DNA of 64,000 nt from NCBI RefSeq assembly GCF_022647665.1, contig NZ_CP071872.1, positions 1,364,001 to 1,428,000 on the forward strand, given 5' to 3'. This DNA comes from Streptomyces formicae. GTDB lineage: Bacteria; Actinomycetota; Actinomycetes; Streptomycetales; Streptomycetaceae. Of the stretch, positions 63,241 through 64,000 are shown piece by piece (the first letter of the stretch is position 1; each line of letters starts with the position of its first letter). The position numbers were made by a program, and so were the translations under genes. The notes beneath the pieces are model-generated. The model was not told the DNA's origin. It made no database searches and worked only from the letters and a program-made list of their open reading frames with translations.

Positions 63241-64000
63241 ATGACCGTGGACTCCCAGGGAGCGGTGAGCACCGCTCCTCCGGACGCGCCCCGGGGGGCG
63301 GCAGGGACGGCGAACACCCCGCCACCGCTTTCCGGAACGAAGGACGTTCTCCAGCCCCCTCGCGGCAGACGCGTGCTGCCCGCCGGACTGCTGCCGTATC
63401 TGCTGGTCGCGCCCGCGGTGCTCAGCATGGTGGTGCTGCTGGTCTATCCGCTGGTCCGGAACGTGATCCTCTCCTTCCAGCAGGTCAACCGGAAGGAGCT
63501 GATCACCCGCAAGCCCGAGTGGATCGGGTTCGAGAACTACAGCGAACTGCTGGGCGACCCGGACTTCTGGTCGGTCGTCGTGCGCAGCGTCGGCTTCACC
63601 GCCGCCAACGTCGTCGTCATCATGGGCCTCGGCACCCTCATCGGACTGCTTCTCAACCGGCTCGGCAAGAAGATGCGGCTGGTGCTCTCGATGTCGCTGG
63701 TCCTCGCCTGGGCCATGCCGATCGTTGCGTCCGTCACCGTCTTCCGCTGGCTCTTCGACGAGCAGTTCGGCGTCATGAACTGGCTGATGCGCACGCTCGG
63801 CTTCAGCGGCTACGACCAGCACAACTGGTTCGAGACCGGACTGTCCACCCTCACCATCGTGACGGTCCTGGTGGCCTGGGGTTCGATCCCGTTCGTCGCG
63901 CTGAACATGTACGCCGGTCTCACCACCATCGGGACCGAGCTGTACGAGGCGGCGCGGATGGACGGCGCGGGCGGCTGGCGGACCTTCTGGTCGGTGGTCT
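63241..64000 (+). CDS. dasB: DasB, chitobiose ABC transporter permease, 3' end missing
   Basis: ATG 63241 after GAGGAAGAGG; open to the end of the window (253 codons). A disordered N-terminus (1-45) precedes transmembrane helices of a MalF-type permease (LLPYLLVAPAVLSMVVLLVY). The ATPase-contact motif EAARMDGAGGWRTFW is near the cut end. It forms the membrane channel with DasC, outside the window. Confidence 0.9.
   Translation, partial: MTVDSQGAVSTAPPDAPRGAAGTANTPPPLSGTKDVLQPPRGRRVLPAGLLPYLLVAPAVLSMVVLLVYPLVRNVILSFQQVNRKELITRKPEWIGFENYSELLGDPDFWSVVVRSVGFTAANVVVIMGLGTLIGLLLNRLGKKMRLVLSMSLVLAWAMPIVASVTVFRWLFDEQFGVMNWLMRTLGFSGYDQHNWFETGLSTLTIVTVLVAWGSIPFVALNMYAGLTTIGTELYEAARMDGAGGWRTFWSVV

Overview
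The window is a piece of a very GC-rich actinobacterial chromosome, almost certainly Streptomyces. The evidence is the codon usage, many GTG starts and 4-bp start/stop overlaps, and gene content in an order I recognise from Streptomyces: wblC (WhiB7), sigR-rsrA, nrdAB under a cobalamin riboswitch, cstA, and dasR-dasABC with a DasR operator. About 50 protein genes, two initiator tRNA genes and one mobile element can be supported.

Layout. 1-8269: AdnA/AdnB-type helicase-nuclease pair, M20 dipeptidase, NudC. 8279-14563: a mycoredoxin gene split by a 6,042-bp integrative element. The element carries a large serine integrase, a helix-turn-helix (HTH) protein, a small resolvase, and a five-gene minus-strand operon (71-aa protein, DUF6879, DUF5753-type HTH regulator, 67-aa protein, 73-aa protein). 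14767-18619: UvrD2, then wblC behind a WhiB7-type promoter, a leader ORF and an attenuator-like terminator. 18639-29623: ABC1 kinase-like protein, ThiF-like protein, metallopeptidases, TerD-AIM24 fusion plus two AIM24 genes, Nudix hydrolase, DUF2342, SDR, MoaE. 29721-34651: PDZ-Lon protease, PPA1309 protein, UPF0182 membrane protein. 34781-37277: two identical initiator tRNAs bracketing a Sel1-repeat gene. 37387-44741: Fur-type regulator and catalase, an inverted-repeat element, CBS protein, HisN, TetR/SMR pair, RsgA, AroA. 44789-54105: M50 and SRAP proteins, a 9-bp minisatellite, hydrolase, sigR-rsrA, two HD-domain membrane proteins, TPR protein, peptide deformylase, M15 peptidase. 54154-64000: nrdB/nrdA, DUF466-cstA, dasR, dasA and a truncated dasB.

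The most interesting region is the element in the mycoredoxin gene. Its right end carries its own version of the gene's 3' end, so integration leaves a full-length hybrid gene still driven by a SigR-type promoter (GGGAAT-N18-GTT). The host's original 3' end is stranded at the left boundary, next to nudC. The swapped segment starts at the TVP (cis-proline) codons of the thioredoxin fold. The SigR-RsrA system that should control this gene lies in the same window. Other points worth checking are a 10-bp duplication that appears to frameshift the element's HTH gene, a GAGAC-repeat array at a probable leaderless resolvase promoter, and the structured leaders of wblC and nrdA.
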